Below, in pieces: positions 17,355 through 25,516 of a stretch of 64,000 nucleotides of DNA. Origin of the DNA: Akkermansiaceae bacterium (GTDB taxonomy: Bacteria > Verrucomicrobiota > Verrucomicrobiia > Verrucomicrobiales > Akkermansiaceae). Every line of letters starts with the position of its first letter. The first letter of the stretch is position 1. The stretch is taken from contig JAPKCM010000015.1 of the NCBI GenBank assembly GCA_028822935.1, forward strand, positions 1 through 64,000, in the 5' to 3' direction. A model generated the notes under the pieces. The model was not told the origin of the DNA. It did no database searches and was given only the letters and a program-made list of their open reading frames with translations. Both the position numbers and the translations under genes were made by a program.

Positions 17355-18281
17355 TCACGGGGCCTGATGCGACTCGTTTTTTTCGAGAAGCTTTTGGTTA
17401 ATTTTTGAGGCGAGCCACAGCGTGAATTTTTCGGCGCCGGTTTCTCCAAGGTGGTAGCCATCGGAGAAGTCAGCGGGGGTTATTCCGGCAATGTTGCGAG
17501 CGTCGAGGAGGATGAGGTTTTCACGATCGATAAGCTTGATGAATTTGGGGTCCAATTCCCACATTTCTGGCTGAGGCATGGGCATGAGCCAGACCTGGAT
17601 ACCATCGCGCTGGCAGTCTTCGATGAAGCGAGAAAAACGTTGGAAGCTTTGGTCGGATGGAGGAGAAGGTTCTGGGGTGATGAAATCCTTATTGGTGCGA
17701 AGTCCGAGACGATACCAGTCGATGAAGTAGTCGAGGATACGTTCGCGGTGGGCGGGTTGATCTCCGATGAGGGCGGTGGAATGCGCGAGGATTGACTGGG
17801 TGCGTTGGTGGAAATTGAGGCCCTCGTTTTTCCAAAGGGTAGGGAGGGATTCGAGGGTGGCAAAGTGGCGCGCCAAGCGTCGGAGCTTGACCGGCTCGGA
17901 ATCATTGACGTGGTGCGCGACGAAGCCGAGGAAGAGATGGTCTGGTTTCTTCCGAGCAGGATGGAAGTAGCGCTCGTAAAGGTGCTCCCAATCGAGAATA
18001 GCGGTGGAGACGGGCGTGATTCTGATGAGCGGAAGAACGCTTTTTGATTGGAGGAGTTCTAGGTCGAGGCCGTCCATGAGAAGCGAGTTCCCGAGGATCA
18101 CTCCGGATTCTTTTTCCGGGAGCGAGGCGATGATGTTATCGAACTGCTTGATGTGATTTCGATCACGATCCAGATGAGGGGAGATGCTCCGGGCGAAGAG
18201 TTCGAGGCCCAGGAGAAAAAGGGCGAGAACAGCGAGAACTTTGAGCTCCTGCCGGAAGTTGGTCACGGAGGGAGGAGTCAT
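17355..18281 (-). CDS. SGNH/AlgX-like membrane-anchored protein, MBOAT partner
   Basis: The 308-residue protein has one N-terminal membrane segment (LKVLAVLALFLLGLELFARS) and an exported domain. SGVILGNSLLMDGLDL looks like block I of SGNH hydrolases (G-N-S), and a distal Asp/His pair appears in FSDGYHLGETGAEKF (D-x-x-H). That gives a plausible Ser-Asp-His acetyltransferase or esterase centre. The ATG overlaps the stop of the MBOAT gene by one base (TAATG), so the two are translationally coupled, as in polysaccharide O-acetylation systems such as AlgI/AlgJ/AlgX. Polymer substrate unknown; no polysaccharide synthase is adjacent. The reading frame extends further upstream but only as overlap with the MBOAT gene. 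Confidence 0.7.
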   Translation of the reverse strand: MTPPSVTNFRQELKVLAVLALFLLGLELFARSISPHLDRDRNHIKQFDNIIASLPEKESGVILGNSLLMDGLDLELLQSKSVLPLIRITPVSTAILDWEHLYERYFHPARKKPDHLFLGFVAHHVNDSEPVKLRRLARHFATLESLPTLWKNEGLNFHQRTQSILAHSTALIGDQPAHRERILDYFIDWYRLGLRTNKDFITPEPSPPSDQSFQRFSRFIEDCQRDGIQVWLMPMPQPEMWELDPKFIKLIDRENLILLDARNIAGITPADFSDGYHLGETGAEKFTLWLASKINQKLLEKNESHQAP

Positions 18282-19666
18282 TAGAATTGGAAGTAAATGA
18301 AGTCGCTGTGCACGGTGGGGGCACAGGAAATAATCATCCAGACGAGGTAGCAGTAAACAAGAGCACGCGCTTGCCAAGGAAGGTGGTGAAGGCGGCGCGT
18401 CTCGTGTTGATCGCTCCAAATTTCTGCGATGATGAGAGGAAGGCAGAAGAAGGCTAGGGAGCCAAAGGCATAGGAGGAAAAGGGAGTGAGTCCTTGTTCG
18501 AAGAGGATTTTGCTCAGGAGAGTGGTCGCTTGCTGTAGTGAGTCAGCCCGGAAGAAGAGCCAGGCGAGGCAGACGAGATGGAAGAAGAATATTGAGGCTA
18601 GAATGGGGTGACCTTTTACCCGCCCTGAGAAGACCCGATAGAGGCAAAGAACTAGGCCGTGGACGGCTCCCCAGATGACGAAGGTCCAAGCCGCTCCGTG
18701 CCAAAGCCCCCCGATGAGCATCGTAAGCATGAGATTTCGATAGGTTTTGCGAGTGCCTTGACGATTTCCTCCCAGGGGAATGTAGATGTAATCGCGGAGC
18801 CAGGAAGAAAGGGAGATGTGCCAGCGGTTCCAGAAGTCGGAGGGGTTCTGGGCGAGGTAAGGACGGCGGAAGTTCGTCATGAGACGAATGCCGAGCCATC
18901 GAGAGACGCCGCAGGCAATAAAGGAATAGCCCGCGAAATCGCCGTAGATTTGGAAGGCGAAGGCGTAGATCCCGGCAAGAGCATCGGTGCCGCTGATCTT
19001 TTCGAGAGGCGCGAGGAAGACGCCATTGGCGACAAAGGCGAGGTTGTCGGCGAGGGCGACTTTCAGAAATAATCCGACGAGGATGAGTGAGAGCCCGACA
19101 GTGAAGTCATCTGCGCTCCGGGAGCGAGGCTTGGTGATCTGAGGGAGGAGGTTTGAAGAGCGCTCGATGGGGCCCGCGACGAGTTGGGGGAAGTAGGCGA
19201 CGTAAAGGGCGAAGTCGAAGAAAGAGGAGGTGGGTTCGGTGTCTTTTCGTAGGACGTCGATGGTGTAGGAAAGCGTTTGGAAGGTGTAAAACGAGATGCC
19301 GACCGGAAGGATGATCGCGAGGGTTTCTGGATGAGCCTCAAAGCCCAGAGTGGTGAGAAGCTGAGTGGTGCTTTCGATGAAAAAATTGGCGTATTTAAAA
19401 AGGGCGAGGATTCCGAGAGTGGAAATTAGGCTCAGGGAGAGCCACCTTTTCTGCGAAGCGGGATCGGATTGGGAGATCTTGAGCGCTGCGACGAAGTTGA
19501 TCGCGGTCGTCAGAAGAATGAGTCCAAGGAAGCGCCAGTCCCAGCAGGCGTAGAAGAAGTAGCTCGCGAGGAGGAGAAAGAGGTTCTGGCTGCGATGACC
19601 GAGGAGTCGGTAGATCAGAATGACGAGCGCGAAAAAGGCCCAGAATTGGTAGCTATTGAAGAGCAC
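18281..19666 (-). CDS. MBOAT family O-acyltransferase (AlgI-like)
   Basis: The 461-residue polytopic membrane protein starts MLFNSYQFWAFFALVILIYR, the standard AlgI opening. It carries YFPQLVAGPIERSSNLLPQI, PSDFWNRWHISLSSWLRDYI, YIPLGGNRQGTRKTYRNLML and the catalytic-His motif LIGGLWHGAAWTFVIWGAVH. Such proteins move acyl (usually acetyl) groups across the inner membrane onto an extracytoplasmic acceptor such as alginate or other polysaccharides. The coupled SGNH-like protein downstream is the likely second transferase. It is preceded 18 nt upstream by a small unknown gene that follows gmk. Confidence 0.9.
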   Translation of the reverse strand: MLFNSYQFWAFFALVILIYRLLGHRSQNLFLLLASYFFYACWDWRFLGLILLTTAINFVAALKISQSDPASQKRWLSLSLISTLGILALFKYANFFIESTTQLLTTLGFEAHPETLAIILPVGISFYTFQTLSYTIDVLRKDTEPTSSFFDFALYVAYFPQLVAGPIERSSNLLPQITKPRSRSADDFTVGLSLILVGLFLKVALADNLAFVANGVFLAPLEKISGTDALAGIYAFAFQIYGDFAGYSFIACGVSRWLGIRLMTNFRRPYLAQNPSDFWNRWHISLSSWLRDYIYIPLGGNRQGTRKTYRNLMLTMLIGGLWHGAAWTFVIWGAVHGLVLCLYRVFSGRVKGHPILASIFFFHLVCLAWLFFRADSLQQATTLLSKILFEQGLTPFSSYAFGSLAFFCLPLIIAEIWSDQHETRRLHHLPWQARALVYCYLVWMIISCAPTVHSDFIYFQF

Positions 19667-19684
19667 GCGATTCGTTTTTTCCTA

Positions 19685-19894
19685 TTAGTTTGGACGGTGA
19701 AAGTGGTAGTAGGCCTGGGTATTCCCATATGTGGCGTCATGCGAGACCGGGACGATGTGCGTGAGGGTCCAGCCTTCGCTATGCTTGTCCGCCAATCGTT
19801 GGGTAATCCAATTTGCGATCTCAATGGACGGATGGACTGTTCCAAATTCCGAGTTCTTCTCAGCGAGGTTCCAAAGTTCGACAATAAATTCCAT
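19685..19894 (-). CDS. Small conserved-looking protein, DUF4177-like
   Basis: The 69-residue product opens MEFIVELWNLAEKNSEFGTV, contains WITQRLADKHSEGWTLTHIV and ends in YGNTQAYYHFHRP. The pattern beta strand - linker - helix - EGW-x-L-x-x-V strand - aromatic strand ending in basic residues is that of DUF4177-type small alpha/beta proteins, whose role is unknown. It starts 2 nt after the gmk stop and ends 18 nt before the MBOAT gene, so it sits in the middle of a minus-strand operon. No signal peptide or membrane segment. Confidence 0.6.
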   Translation of the reverse strand: MEFIVELWNLAEKNSEFGTVHPSIEIANWITQRLADKHSEGWTLTHIVPVSHDATYGNTQAYYHFHRPN

Positions 19895-19896
19895 AG

Positions 19897-20493
19897 CTAA
19901 GCAATGAGGCGGGAAATCCGGAGGCGCTCGGAGATGATGAGTGACTTGAAGCGAGTGTAATCTTCTTCGCGAGTCGCGGAGAGCAGGCGATAGGAATAGC
20001 TGGGCCAGTGTTCGATTTCCTCCAAGGCATTCTTCATGCGGAGGGCGATGACATCATCGGCATCGGTTCCCCGGCCGGTGAGGCGGGCGCGGAGTTCTTC
20101 TTTGCTGGGGGGCATGACGAAGAGATCGGTGAGGGCGGTCTGGATCTCAGGATCTTCACAGGCTCGCACGAGGATGGCTCCTTGCACGTCGATATCCATG
20201 ACGACATCGACTCCTTTTGAAATGTAGTTGAGCACTTCAGATTTTAGAGTGCCGTAGTGATTTCCGTGAACCTCAGCGTGCTCGAGAAAACTTCCGGTCT
20301 GAATGCGTTTGGTGAAGTCGTCCCGATCCAAGAAATGGTAGTCCTTGCCATTGACTTCTCCTTCGCGCGGTGCCCGGGTGGTGCAAGAGATAGAATAGTG
20401 GGCTTCCTCTTCATCGGCGAGCCGACGACAAAGGGTCGTTTTTCCCGAACCCGAGGGTCCGGAGACGAGGAGGAGAATTCCAGTACGACTCAC
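19897..20493 (-). CDS. gmk: Guanylate kinase
   Basis: Converts GMP to GDP with ATP in purine nucleotide synthesis. Visible motifs: P-loop LLLVSGPSGSGKTTLCRRLA, GMP-binding region SISCTTRAPREGEVNGKDYH with FLDRDDF, SFLEHAEVHGNHYGTLKSEV, and DVVMDIDVQGAILVR. Lid-like RARLTGRGTD and the terminal segment follow. I chose GTG at 20493 because the family normally begins a few residues before the P-loop strand (VSRTGILLLVSG). The frame remains open to 20595, but that 34-residue extension is Asn/Ser-rich and unlike Gmk. It is transcribed divergently from mutL, about 150 nt away. Confidence 0.9.
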   Translation of the reverse strand: MSRTGILLLVSGPSGSGKTTLCRRLADEEEAHYSISCTTRAPREGEVNGKDYHFLDRDDFTKRIQTGSFLEHAEVHGNHYGTLKSEVLNYISKGVDVVMDIDVQGAILVRACEDPEIQTALTDLFVMPPSKEELRARLTGRGTDADDVIALRMKNALEEIEHWPSYSYRLLSATREEDYTRFKSLIISERLRISRLIA

Positions 20494-20644
20494 GGGAGTG
20501 AGATTGGGAGAATTTCGCGAATTTGACCAGTTTGTAGTGTCGAGATTGACCGATTTGAGGAGATTTCGGATGTGCGGCTGTAGGCTACACGACAAACTGG
20601 CGGTTGAGAGTTGCCCCGGTTGAGGGGAACTCTATGTTGAATCC

Positions 20645-22381
20645 ATGCCGACTGTGGAGGTGATGCCTGATACTCTCGCCAGCCAAGTGGCTGCCGGGGA
20701 GGTGATCGAGCGTCCCGCCAGCGTGATTAAGGAATTGGTCGAAAATAGTGTGGACGCGGGAGCTCGAAAGATTGAGGTCGAGATTCAGCGTGGCGGAGTG
20801 GCTTTGATGCGGGTGAGGGACGATGGCTGTGGCATGAGTCCGAAAGATGCGGTGAAGTCGCTTGCGCGGCATGCCACGAGTAAGCTGCGGACCTCAGATG
20901 ATCTTGCGAGAATCTTGACGTTGGGATTTCGCGGAGAAGCGCTTCCAAGTATCGCGAGCGTCTCACGCTTCACGATGTCGACCCGGGAAGCCGACACGGT
21001 GGAAGGGACTGAGATTAGAGTCGATGGAGGGAATCTGCATGAGCCACGGGCGATTGGTTGCTCGGTGGGGACAAGCATCGAGGTGAGGGACCTTTTTTTT
21101 AATGTCCCGGCCCGGAAGAAATTTTTGCGAGCGGAGACGACCGAGGCGGCTCACGTTGATCATCAGATTCGTCTGCACGCACTCTGCACGCCTGATGTAG
21201 GCTGGGTGCTGAGGAAGGATGGTCGTGTGGTGTTTGATCTTCCTGCGACGAAGGATCGCCGCGTGCGCATCGAGGCGATGACGGGAACTGAGTCTGGAAG
21301 GGCACTCATCGAAGTGCCGAGATGGGAGGGACGGGGAATCGTGGTGGAAGGAGCTGTTCTTCCGGCTGAATTTGCGAGGAAGGGAAAGAAGCATCAATTT
21401 GTCTTTTTGAATGGTCGGCCCGTTGAGGATGCCGTTATTTCCCGAGCGCTCAAAGAGGCCTTTAAGGGTGCTTTGAGCGAAGGAATGCAGCCTGGTGCCT
21501 GGCTTTGGTTGAGCCTTGATCCCGGGGAAGTGGATGTGAACGTTCATCCGGCGAAGCGGGAGGTGCGTTTTAGCAACGCCGCCCAAGTTAGACTGGCGAT
21601 CATGGAAGCGGTCGAAATTGCGCTGAAGCCCAAAGAGCAGGCACGTCCGATCTTGATGCCGCCGACTTCATTTCCTGAGGTGACTGAGAAACACGTGCAG
21701 GAACAAAGTTCTCTTCTGGCTCCGGCACCCAAATCCGGTTCTTCGCCCCGCCCGGTGTGGCGGAATGAGCGTCAGGAGGAGCTGCCCGTTTCGGAACCGG
21801 AGGTCGATGAGGGGCCAAAGTTCCGCGTGATTGGATCGTTGGCAGATCGCTACGTTCTTTTGGAAGGGGAAGAGGGACTTGTTTTGTTAGAGCCCAAGGC
21901 GGCACAGGAGCGCATCATTTACGAGGAACTCTTGGATGGAAAAGAAGAAGTGGAATCCCAAGGGCTCCTTGTTCCCGAGTTGCTCGAGTTGGATGCGCGG
22001 GATGCTGATCTGTTGATGCGTCATCAAGAGCACTTTGAAGACGCGGGGTTTTCGCTGGAGTCCTTTGGCGGGCAGACGATTCAGATTTCGAGTGTTCCAG
22101 CATTTTTGAAGTTTCAGGAATCGAGGAAGTTTCTAAGAGAGTTGGTGGATTCGATCTTGGATCACGATGCGGGAGGGCGCGTCAAGCGATTGGCCTATGA
22201 AGGATTTTCGGCCAAGGTGGCGAAGGCTGGAGCTGCGCAAATGGGATGGTCTTCTGCTGAGATTGACGGGCTTTTGAAAACGCTCTTTCTTTGTCATCTT
22301 CCGTATTGTGATCCGGCAGGGCATCCCACTCTGGTGCAGATTTCGTTTCAAGAATTAGAACGTAAGTTTGGTCGTAAATAG
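20645..22381 (+). CDS. mutL: DNA mismatch repair protein MutL
   Basis: The 578-residue protein has the GHKL ATPase of MutL: ASQVAAGEVIERPASVIKEL, ELVENSVDAGA (catalytic Glu and Mg-binding Asn), RDDGCGM, ARHATSKLR and GFRGEALPSIASVSRF. It also has the transducer motif VNVHPAKREVRF. It couples MutS mismatch recognition to downstream nicking. In the C-terminal domain the endonuclease motif DQHA-x2-E-x4-E is replaced by EPKAAQERIIYE (residues 416-427), losing the Asp, Gln and His. This suggests a MutL without metal-dependent nicking, as in E. coli-type systems. It is divergent from gmk. Confidence 0.93.
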   Translation: MPTVEVMPDTLASQVAAGEVIERPASVIKELVENSVDAGARKIEVEIQRGGVALMRVRDDGCGMSPKDAVKSLARHATSKLRTSDDLARILTLGFRGEALPSIASVSRFTMSTREADTVEGTEIRVDGGNLHEPRAIGCSVGTSIEVRDLFFNVPARKKFLRAETTEAAHVDHQIRLHALCTPDVGWVLRKDGRVVFDLPATKDRRVRIEAMTGTESGRALIEVPRWEGRGIVVEGAVLPAEFARKGKKHQFVFLNGRPVEDAVISRALKEAFKGALSEGMQPGAWLWLSLDPGEVDVNVHPAKREVRFSNAAQVRLAIMEAVEIALKPKEQARPILMPPTSFPEVTEKHVQEQSSLLAPAPKSGSSPRPVWRNERQEELPVSEPEVDEGPKFRVIGSLADRYVLLEGEEGLVLLEPKAAQERIIYEELLDGKEEVESQGLLVPELLELDARDADLLMRHQEHFEDAGFSLESFGGQTIQISSVPAFLKFQESRKFLRELVDSILDHDAGGRVKRLAYEGFSAKVAKAGAAQMGWSSAEIDGLLKTLFLCHLPYCDPAGHPTLVQISFQELERKFGRK

Positions 22382-22402
22382 TGTCGCTCTGTCCTGTCAT
22401 TC

Positions 22403-22631
22403 GCGCTTCGCGCCAACGCCTTTAAAAAGCTCCGCTTTAGAAATTGCGATTCGCTCCGCCAAACGAAAGATTTTAAAGATGCCCTCCGGGCGGGGGCTGG
22501 GAGGAAAAGAAGGGGGCGCGTTCGGGGTCTCAGATGTGCTACGATGTAAGGAATCAAAGTAAGGAGCAAAACGCTCCATGAAAAACTTCATGAAGCGCTT
22601 TGGAAAAAGGAAACTCTCCGTCTGAAGACGG
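22403..22631. repeat. Cluster of small DNA hairpins downstream of mutL
   Basis: At least six separate short inverted repeats lie within 229 bases of non-coding DNA. They are GCGC-TTC-GCGC (22403-22413), AAAGC-TCC-GCTTT (22426-22438), GCG-ATT-CGC (22446-22454), GCCC-TCC-GGGC (22481-22491), GGAGC-AAAAC-GCTCC (22563-22577), ATGAA-AAAC-TTCAT (22578-22591) and CCGTC-TGAA-GACGG (22618-22631). Two of the loops are TCC and one is TTC. The stems differ in sequence but share size and spacing. The region separates the convergent mutL and DUF3500 genes. They may act as bidirectional terminators or be remnants of mobile palindromic elements. Confidence 0.6.
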
Positions 22632-22650
22632 TGCTCGTTGTAGAGTAAGT

Positions 22651-23658
22651 TTAGTGCTTTTTACTGTAGTGAGCCTTTAGGAGGTCACGCGCAAAGTCGT
22701 TCTTGAGATCGCGCCAGACAAGGTGGGCGTGGTTGGCATCGTTCTGCGTGTTGGCGTACTCGATGAGGAAGTCGGGTCCTTGAATGCGGAAGTAGTGTGC
22801 GCCATGACGCTCCAATGTTCCGGCCCAGGCGAAGCTGAGTTTCTTACGCTGCATGGTGTGGATTTTCTTAAGGGCATCGGCGCTGATGTCGTCCCGTTGA
22901 AAGCTGGCGACTAAATCGACGATGCTCAAAAGGGTGGTGACTTCATCCCCTGCGAGCTTACTGGAGAGGATGCCGAGATTCTCCTGAGCTTTAGCAGTGC
23001 GATCTTGAGCGGTGAGGATTTCCTTTGGGGGCTTCTCGGTGAACACGGGAGACTTGCCTTTGGCGTGGAGAGAGGATGCCAATGCGCGGGCCGCATCTTC
23101 CACTTCGCCGAGGGGACGTAAGCCTTTGAGCGGGCCTTTTTTGAGCTCCGCTGGATTCGTGCCGAAGAAGGCTGGGACTCCGATGACCCGATTTCCGATG
23201 ACGGAGAAATTGAGAGAAAGATGATGCCCTTCAAAACGCCATCCCCAAGGCTTTTCGTGGGAAGGTTCTCCGAAGATCGCAAAATAGTATTTTTCGGTAT
23301 TCCTTACTTCAGGATCTCCTCCCCGATCAGCGAGGACCTGTTCCAAGGTCATGATTTGAGTCGCGGTGAGGAGACCTTTTTGGCTCAGGCCAGTTCCAAG
23401 CAGTCCAAAAGCGAGGTGCTGCTGGTGGGGTTTGAGAGTGCTGAAGCGGACACCCTTACGATTGTCCATGGGAATGAAGTGCCAGTTCTCACGTTCGTCG
23501 GTCTTAAACTCGAACTTGGCGCTCTTGCTTTGAGTTTCATCGAGCGTCTTGAGGAACACCGAAGCGGCATTCGTCATTTCGGCGGTGGCCGGATGATGCG
23601 CACCTTCGTGAGCAAAAAGAGGGGATATCGAGAGCAGAAAGGTGGCTAGGTATTTCAC
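22651..23658 (-). CDS. DUF3500 family exported protein
   Basis: The 335-residue protein starts with a signal peptide (MKYLATFLLSISPLFA-HEG). The DUF3500 core is recognisable: NWHFIPMDNRKGVRFSTLKP, QQHLAFGLLGTGLSQKG, YYFAIFGEPSHEKPWGWRFE and GHHLSLNFSVIGNRVIGVPA with FFGTNPAE, followed by HYFRIQGPDFLIEYANTQND and ANHAHLVWRD. DUF3500 proteins occur in many bacteria; their biochemical function is unknown. Clustered His, Asp and Glu residues suggest metal binding, but that is only a guess. It ends 20 nt after the hairpin cluster and starts 9 nt after the mgtE stop, so the two form one transcription unit. Confidence 0.85.
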   Translation of the reverse strand: MKYLATFLLSISPLFAHEGAHHPATAEMTNAASVFLKTLDETQSKSAKFEFKTDERENWHFIPMDNRKGVRFSTLKPHQQHLAFGLLGTGLSQKGLLTATQIMTLEQVLADRGGDPEVRNTEKYYFAIFGEPSHEKPWGWRFEGHHLSLNFSVIGNRVIGVPAFFGTNPAELKKGPLKGLRPLGEVEDAARALASSLHAKGKSPVFTEKPPKEILTAQDRTAKAQENLGILSSKLAGDEVTTLLSIVDLVASFQRDDISADALKKIHTMQRKKLSFAWAGTLERHGAHYFRIQGPDFLIEYANTQNDANHAHLVWRDLKNDFARDLLKAHYSKKH

Positions 23659-23667
23659 GGCGCGATC

Positions 23668-25179
23668 CTAGAGGCCGAGCAAGGCGCGGGCCACTGTAAA
23701 ATAAATGACCATTCCGGAAGCGTCGACGATTGTGGTGATCGCAGGTGCCGCGACGACGGCTGGGTCCAGCTTGATGGACTTTGCTCCAATGGGTAGGAGC
23801 GCTCCGAGCACTGTGGAAGAGGCCACTTGCGCTAAAAGAGCGACTGCCACTGCGAGTCCAAATATACCAAAGGAGACACCTGCGGGAAGTTCGGGGCGGA
23901 AAAGGGGGAGAATGAAGATGGTGAAAATTGCGATGGCGATTCCGAGAACGCCGCCTGAGAGAAGTCCTAAACGAAGTTCTTTCCAGGCGACTCGTCTGGT
24001 GTCTTCGGGGTCAAGTTCCCCGAGGGCCATCGCACGAATGACCATCGTGGAAGCCTGACCTCCGGTGTTTCCTCCGGCAGCGACGACCATGGGGAGGAAG
24101 AGGGCAAGAAGGTAGGCCTCGTTGAGAACTGCTTCAAAGCGCAGCATCACGTAACCAGAAGCGATTGCCAGGAATGCGAGAACGAGGAGCCAGCCGAAGC
24201 GTCGTTTGAAGTGCACCATCACCTCGGTATTGAGATAGGTGACTTCGGACTGTTCGCCGGCAATACCGGCGCCTTTTTCGATATCCTCGGTGGATTCCTC
24301 TTCAAGAATCTCGATGGCGTCATCTGGCGTGATGACTCCAAGAAGATGGCCTGCTTCATCAACGACCGGAACGAGGGCCATGTCATAGCGGGCAAGGAGT
24401 TTGGCCGCTTCTTCCTGGTCCGCGGTCGCCAAAACAGTGTGTTTTTCTGGCGTAAGAATATCCCTTACCGGGGTATCCCAGGGATTGAAAGCGAGGTCTC
24501 GTAGCCGAATGAGGCCGATGAGTCGCTGCTCGACATCGATGACGAAAATGCGGGCCATCGTTTCCACCAGATCAAGATTAGGCCGGAGATGATCGATGGC
24601 TTCTTTCACCGTCATCGAGGCAAAAATCTTACCGATCTGGGTCGTCATCCGTCCCCCGGCAGTTTCCTCGCCATAGCGGAGAAGGGCCCGAGTTCGATCT
24701 CGATTTTCTTCCCCAAGAAGGTCGATGAAATCTCGTCGCTTCGATTCGCTGACGTCTTGCAGGATATCGACCCGGTCATCATCGGGAATCGATTCGAGGA
24801 TTTCGCGCTGCTCCTTCGGTTCGAAGTGATCAAGAGCTCCCTCGACCAAGGTGTCGGGAATCTCGGCAAGAACCTCGGAGAAGCCAGCGGCTCCCACCGT
24901 ATCGACGAGGAATTCGCGCGCTTCGCTATTGAGATCTTCGTAAATTGAAGCGAGGTCGGCAGGATGCAGCCCTTTACAGAGTGCAATTACCGAGGCCGCA
25001 TCGCGTTTCTCAACTGCCTCTTCAGTCTGATTCAGGATCTCTGCCAATTCCTCCGTCACAGGGAGAGAGTGTGAGAGGTTGATCGATTGGGAAAGCGAAA
25101 ATGCCTGTTGCTTTCGCCAGAATCCAGAGGCGACACTCCAAATATTTCCCCAATGAAGGTTAAAAGGTTTTACTCTCAA
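23668..25179 (-). CDS. mgtE: Magnesium transporter MgtE
   Basis: Domains in order: an N-terminal MgtE_N superhelical domain (about 45-170, ALDHFEPKEQREILESIPDD), two CBS domains (about 175-310, MTTQIGKIFASMTVKEAIDH and DMALVPVVDEAGHLLGVITP), a connecting helix and five membrane helices (about 335-503) with the pore signature VVAAGGNTGGQASTM. It takes up Mg2+ (or Co2+) through a channel gated by cytoplasmic Mg2+ bound to the N and CBS domains. The family is usually about 450 residues; the first ~40 residues here are atypical and a GTG at 25059 (VTEELAEIL) may be the real start. No M-box-like leader was recognised upstream. Confidence 0.93.
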   Translation of the reverse strand: MRVKPFNLHWGNIWSVASGFWRKQQAFSLSQSINLSHSLPVTEELAEILNQTEEAVEKRDAASVIALCKGLHPADLASIYEDLNSEAREFLVDTVGAAGFSEVLAEIPDTLVEGALDHFEPKEQREILESIPDDDRVDILQDVSESKRRDFIDLLGEENRDRTRALLRYGEETAGGRMTTQIGKIFASMTVKEAIDHLRPNLDLVETMARIFVIDVEQRLIGLIRLRDLAFNPWDTPVRDILTPEKHTVLATADQEEAAKLLARYDMALVPVVDEAGHLLGVITPDDAIEILEEESTEDIEKGAGIAGEQSEVTYLNTEVMVHFKRRFGWLLVLAFLAIASGYVMLRFEAVLNEAYLLALFLPMVVAAGGNTGGQASTMVIRAMALGELDPEDTRRVAWKELRLGLLSGGVLGIAIAIFTIFILPLFRPELPAGVSFGIFGLAVAVALLAQVASSTVLGALLPIGAKSIKLDPAVVAAPAITTIVDASGMVIYFTVARALLGL

Positions 25180-25516
25180 CGTTTTTTTCTCGCCCTTTCA
25201 GATCTTCAGGGCAGTCAAAAATGGCGATGATATCGTGATCACATTTTCTTCTGTTCCGTTAGTTGAAATCTACTGCTTGCCCGATTGTGCCTCTTTGTTT
25301 TATGGGCCGGAGTGAATTTCAAGCTCTGTGCCAGATAGAGGGTTACTAGAACGAATGACCGGCCAGTTGCTTCCGTCTCCCCATCATGTCCTGAAACTCT
25401 GCTTCGCGGTATCAAGAGCTGGCCGATTCAGGGAACCGGCCTCACCTGCGGAGTTCAGCATGCCCGTGAATCCTCCTTTTCCGAGGGTCTCCTCGCGCCC
25501 TGGGTCATCAAAAAAT
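25180..25516. other. Intergenic stretch, no gene recognised
   Basis: 337 bases lie between the start of mgtE and the stop of the Mrp gene, both on the minus strand. A plus-strand frame (25328-25678) runs through it, but its product has no recognisable domain and it overlaps the end of the Mrp gene. The mgtE promoter should lie in the left part; no clear promoter, riboswitch fold or terminator could be picked out by eye. Confidence 0.5.

Noticed and set aside
22403-22631. Hairpin cluster considered as a CRISPR array
   Set aside because: The repeats are not identical, spacing is irregular, and no cas genes are near.
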